A DNA stretch of 64,000 bases from Methanovulcanius yangii (lineage in GTDB: Archaea; Halobacteriota; Methanomicrobia; Methanomicrobiales; Methanomicrobiaceae): positions 523,780-587,779 of the forward strand of contig NZ_LTBL01000001.1 of NCBI RefSeq assembly GCF_018687785.1. Reading direction: 5' to 3'. Each line of letters starts with the position of its first letter. Within the stretch, counting starts at the first letter, position 1. Shown one piece after another: positions 61,718 to 64,000 of the stretch. A program made the position numbers and the translations under genes. The notes below the pieces were generated by a model, which was not told the DNA's origin, made no database searches, and worked only from the letters and a program-made list of their open reading frames with translations.

Positions 61718-62445
61718 TACCTGAGGATCACCCGCGATATGCCTCGCTGGTTGCACGGGAACGAATCGCGGACGCCGTGAAGGCGGGCATCGTCGTCATC
61801 GAAGGCGCCAGTGCCCACGGGCGCGGCGAGGCGTTTGATTATCTGCTGGGCGAGACGACGACACCGTCCGCCGCCGGGGCCGAACGGACGGCGGCGGCCT
61901 TTTTCATGAAGGCGGCACATCCGGTGATATCGGTCAACGGAAATACCGCGGCCCTTGCCGCGGAAGCGATAGGCGAGCTGGCACGGGCAACCGGGGCGCT
62001 CGTCGAGGTGAACCTCTTCCACCGGACGGAGACGCGGATGGCGGCAATCACCCGGCATCTGGCGGCGCACGGCGTTGAGGTATTGCAAGGGGAGGCCGAA
62101 CGGCTTCTGCCGCTGTCGCATGACCGGGCGCTCTGCCTGCGGGAGGGGATCTATGCGTCCGATGTCATCCTCGTCCCATTGGAGGACGGTGACCGGTGCG
62201 AGGCGCTGGTCGCGATGGGAAAGACCGTCATCACCATCGATCTCAATCCGCTCTCGCGGACCGCCCGGACCGCGACCGTGACCATTGTGGACGAACTGAC
62301 CCGTGCACTGCCGAATATCGCCGCGGCACGCCGGGAGATGACCATGGAGGAGGCGGACAGGCTCGTCCGCGACCATGACAATACCCGCCTCCTTGCAGAG
62401 GCGATGGCAACGATGCAGGAGACACTCTCGCATGCTCTGGATTGA
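61714..62445 (+). CDS. 4-phosphopantoate-beta-alanine ligase (phosphopantothenate synthetase)
   Basis: A 243-residue archaeal enzyme (DUF137 family). Conserved blocks: IPEDHPRYASLVARERI, HGRGEAFDYLLGE, ISVNGNTAALA, VNLFHRTETRM and ITIDLNPLSRTARTATVTIV. It condenses phosphopantoate with beta-alanine, following pantoate kinase. Overlaps of four bases upstream and 14 bases with the second RFC gene downstream. Confidence 0.94.
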   Translation: MIPEDHPRYASLVARERIADAVKAGIVVIEGASAHGRGEAFDYLLGETTTPSAAGAERTAAAFFMKAAHPVISVNGNTAALAAEAIGELARATGALVEVNLFHRTETRMAAITRHLAAHGVEVLQGEAERLLPLSHDRALCLREGIYASDVILVPLEDGDRCEALVAMGKTVITIDLNPLSRTARTATVTIVDELTRALPNIAAARREMTMEEADRLVRDHDNTRLLAEAMATMQETLSHALD

Positions 62446-63436
62446 GAAATACCGGCCAAAAACGTTTGAAAATATTCTCGGACAGGAGAAGGTCGTCTCT
62501 CACCTCGAGGGCTTCGGTGAGCGGGGAATGGTCCCGCATCTCCTGATGACCGGACCGCACGGGACGGGAAAGAGCTGTGCGGTCGAGTGCCTCGCACGGA
62601 GCCTCTACGGGGACTTCTGGCGGGAGAATCTCTCCGTCATCTCCACCGGCGCCCTCTTCAGGAGCGGGAAGGCCTATCTGGAGGAGGAGGAAAAGTTCGC
62701 GCACCTCTACCGGAAGGATTTGAGCGTCATCAACAACTTCAAGCGTATTGTCAAGTGGTATGCCTCGATGAAGCCCCTGAATGCGGAGTTCAAGCTCATC
62801 GTCTTTGATGAAGCCGATGCCCTGACCTTCGAGGCGCAGCAGGCACTGCGCCGGATCATGGAGCAGTTCTCCGATACCTGCCGGTTCATTTTCCTCGCAC
62901 GGACCCAGAGCGCCATCATCCCCGCCATCAGTTCACGGACGCTGCTCCTCTTCTTCGGCCCCCTGCCGGAGGAGATCATCACCCGCCACCTGACCGCCAT
63001 CGGCCGGGCCGAGTCGGGGATTTCGACGACGGTCGATGCGGGGGAGATCGAGCTCATCGCGGCATCGGTGCGGGGCGACATGCGCTCGGCCGTGATGTAC
63101 CTCCAGATGGCGATGGACCCTGCCATTACCGATACGATTGAGACATTCTCCGAGTCGGAGACGAAGAATATCACCAAGACGCTCTTTGCCGCACTGAGAA
63201 ACGGGGATTTTGACGGCGCAAAGAAGATCGGCGAGATCCTGATGCTGGAGTACGGGCTCTCCGGCCGCGAGGTACTGGGTGAACTGCGCATTGTGCGCAA
63301 GCGTGAGTTCAATCACCCGGCACTCACGCGTGCCATCGCCGATGCCGATGAAAAAATGGGGGATGCGGGCAACGAGTTCGTGCAGCTCAACGCCCTCTTC
63401 GCCCGGATTATTGCAGAGTATCCCCGGCTGGTCTAG
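62432..63436 (+). CDS. Replication factor C small subunit, divergent paralogue
   Basis: A 334-residue AAA+ clamp-loader protein. It has MLWIEKYRPKTFENILGQEK, Walker A GPHGTGKS (41-48) and DEAD (126-129). In place of the usual [11 protein letters not shown] it has a longer segment with LYRKDLSVINNFKRIVKWYA, and the SRC motif reads SRT (168-170). Some methanogens have two RFC small subunits, so this may be the second type. The ATG overlaps the previous gene by 14 bases, with GGAGA nine bases upstream. Confidence 0.9.
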   Translation: MLWIEKYRPKTFENILGQEKVVSHLEGFGERGMVPHLLMTGPHGTGKSCAVECLARSLYGDFWRENLSVISTGALFRSGKAYLEEEEKFAHLYRKDLSVINNFKRIVKWYASMKPLNAEFKLIVFDEADALTFEAQQALRRIMEQFSDTCRFIFLARTQSAIIPAISSRTLLLFFGPLPEEIITRHLTAIGRAESGISTTVDAGEIELIAASVRGDMRSAVMYLQMAMDPAITDTIETFSESETKNITKTLFAALRNGDFDGAKKIGEILMLEYGLSGREVLGELRIVRKREFNHPALTRAIADADEKMGDAGNEFVQLNALFARIIAEYPRLV

Positions 63437-64000
63437 CGGGAGAGATACTCTTTTATTATTCGTTCCTTCTTTTCGACGGCCGCGTCGGCGGCACGTTCGA
63501 CGCATGCCTTCATCTCGTCGAAGTCACGTTCGTGGGTGTCGACCACTTTTTTGACCGGGGTGTAGGCGGACTCGCGGAACTTCGGGAGGAAGTCCTGCAT
63601 CTCACCGTCCACGATGAGCTTTGAGTCCGACGGCCCTTCGGTGACGTAGCCGATCTCCTTCATGACGACGCCTGCGGAGGCGACGACGCGGGTGATCTCC
63701 GCTGCCGCCTCCGGCGGGGCGACGACGAGGAGGGCGTCGAGGGAGACGCCGAGGTGGTCGATCTTGAGGACGTCGAGCATGTCCCGGACGGCGGGGTTGA
63801 TGAGGGAGCGCAGCGGCGCCTCGTCGACGACGATACGGCAGCCTGCGGTCTCTGCCATCTCGTACACGTCGCCGCGCAGCCCGCCGTTCGTCACGTCCGT
63901 CATGGAGTGGATCTCGGTGAGGACCTCGGCATCAAGGAGCGCCTCGCTTGCCCGGAGGAAGTGGAGGTTGATCGTCTCCTCGACGACCTCGGGGAAGCCG
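63433..64000 (-). CDS. AIR synthase/HypE-like (PurM superfamily) protein, truncated by window edge
   Basis: The C-terminal part of a PurM/HypE-like ATP-binding protein; reading continues open to 64000. It contains DVTNGGLRGDVYEMAE, which corresponds to the DVTGGGL element of the AIRS C-terminal domain, then VDEAPLRSLINPAV and LLVVAPPEAAAEI. The N-terminal half with the ATP-binding loop lies outside the window. Methanogens have uncharacterised AIR-synthase-like proteins of this kind. Its stop overlaps the end of the RFC gene. Confidence 0.75.
   Translation of the reverse strand, partial: GFPEVVEETINLHFLRASEALLDAEVLTEIHSMTDVTNGGLRGDVYEMAETAGCRIVVDEAPLRSLINPAVRDMLDVLKIDHLGVSLDALLVVAPPEAAAEITRVVASAGVVMKEIGYVTEGPSDSKLIVDGEMQDFLPKFRESAYTPVKKVVDTHERDFDEMKACVERAADAAVEKKERIIKEYLSR

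Overview
The window is a chromosomal segment of a hydrogenotrophic methanogenic archaeon. It carries formylmethanofuran dehydrogenase, an Eha-type membrane hydrogenase, a probable methanogenesis marker protein, the coenzyme F420 enzyme CofE and the archaeal CoA pathway. It also has TBP, MCM, RFC, a proteasome beta subunit, aCPSF1, NMD3 and Taw2. Gene content, moderately high GC and many extracellular PKD/calcium-repeat proteins suggest order Methanomicrobiales; that placement is inference. No CRISPR array, insertion sequence or prophage was seen.

Layout. 1-5 kb: DNA repair glycosylase, uraA-upp uracil salvage, a Bcp-type peroxiredoxin, TBP, a YkgJ-like Cys-cluster protein and a VOC protein. 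5-17 kb is accessory and outward-facing: a DUF333 protein coupled to a secreted papain-like protease with thrombospondin type 3 repeats, a decayed membrane-protein gene, a lipoprotein, a probable methanogenesis marker 8 protein, a deformylase-like protein, a methyltransferase, tRNA-Leu(UAG) and a 1539-residue secreted zincin with PKD-like domains. 17-30 kb: an AI-2E-type permease, then one long, tightly overlapping operon of Eha hydrogenase subunits running directly into fwdD-B-A-C and a 50-residue zinc-ribbon gene. The hydrogenase would supply low-potential electrons for CO2 reduction by the dehydrogenase encoded next to it.

30-45 kb: CofE, a Sec61-beta gene, amidohydrolase, UspA, a CBS protein, proteasome beta, aCPSF1, an MFS and an RND transporter, an unrecognised 617-residue protein directly followed by a LarC-like protein, a sodium/solute symporter and tRNA-Leu(CAG). 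45-49 kb holds two tandem acyl-CoA synthetases. The downstream one carries an N-terminal ribbon-helix-helix DNA-binding domain, and both upstream regions share near-identical GGTGCA-centred repeats. I read this as a candidate one-protein acyl-metabolite sensor and regulator, and it is the strongest candidate here for an undescribed system.

49-64 kb is information processing and cofactor synthesis: Lhr helicase, metallophosphoesterase and an RPA-associated-like protein on the minus strand, diverging from RFC small subunit and MCM. Then come probable MptD, a TatD-like hydrolase, DUF424, NMD3, Taw2, CoaBC, pantoate kinase, phosphopantothenate synthetase and a second divergent RFC small subunit. 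The right edge cuts a PurM/HypE-superfamily gene.
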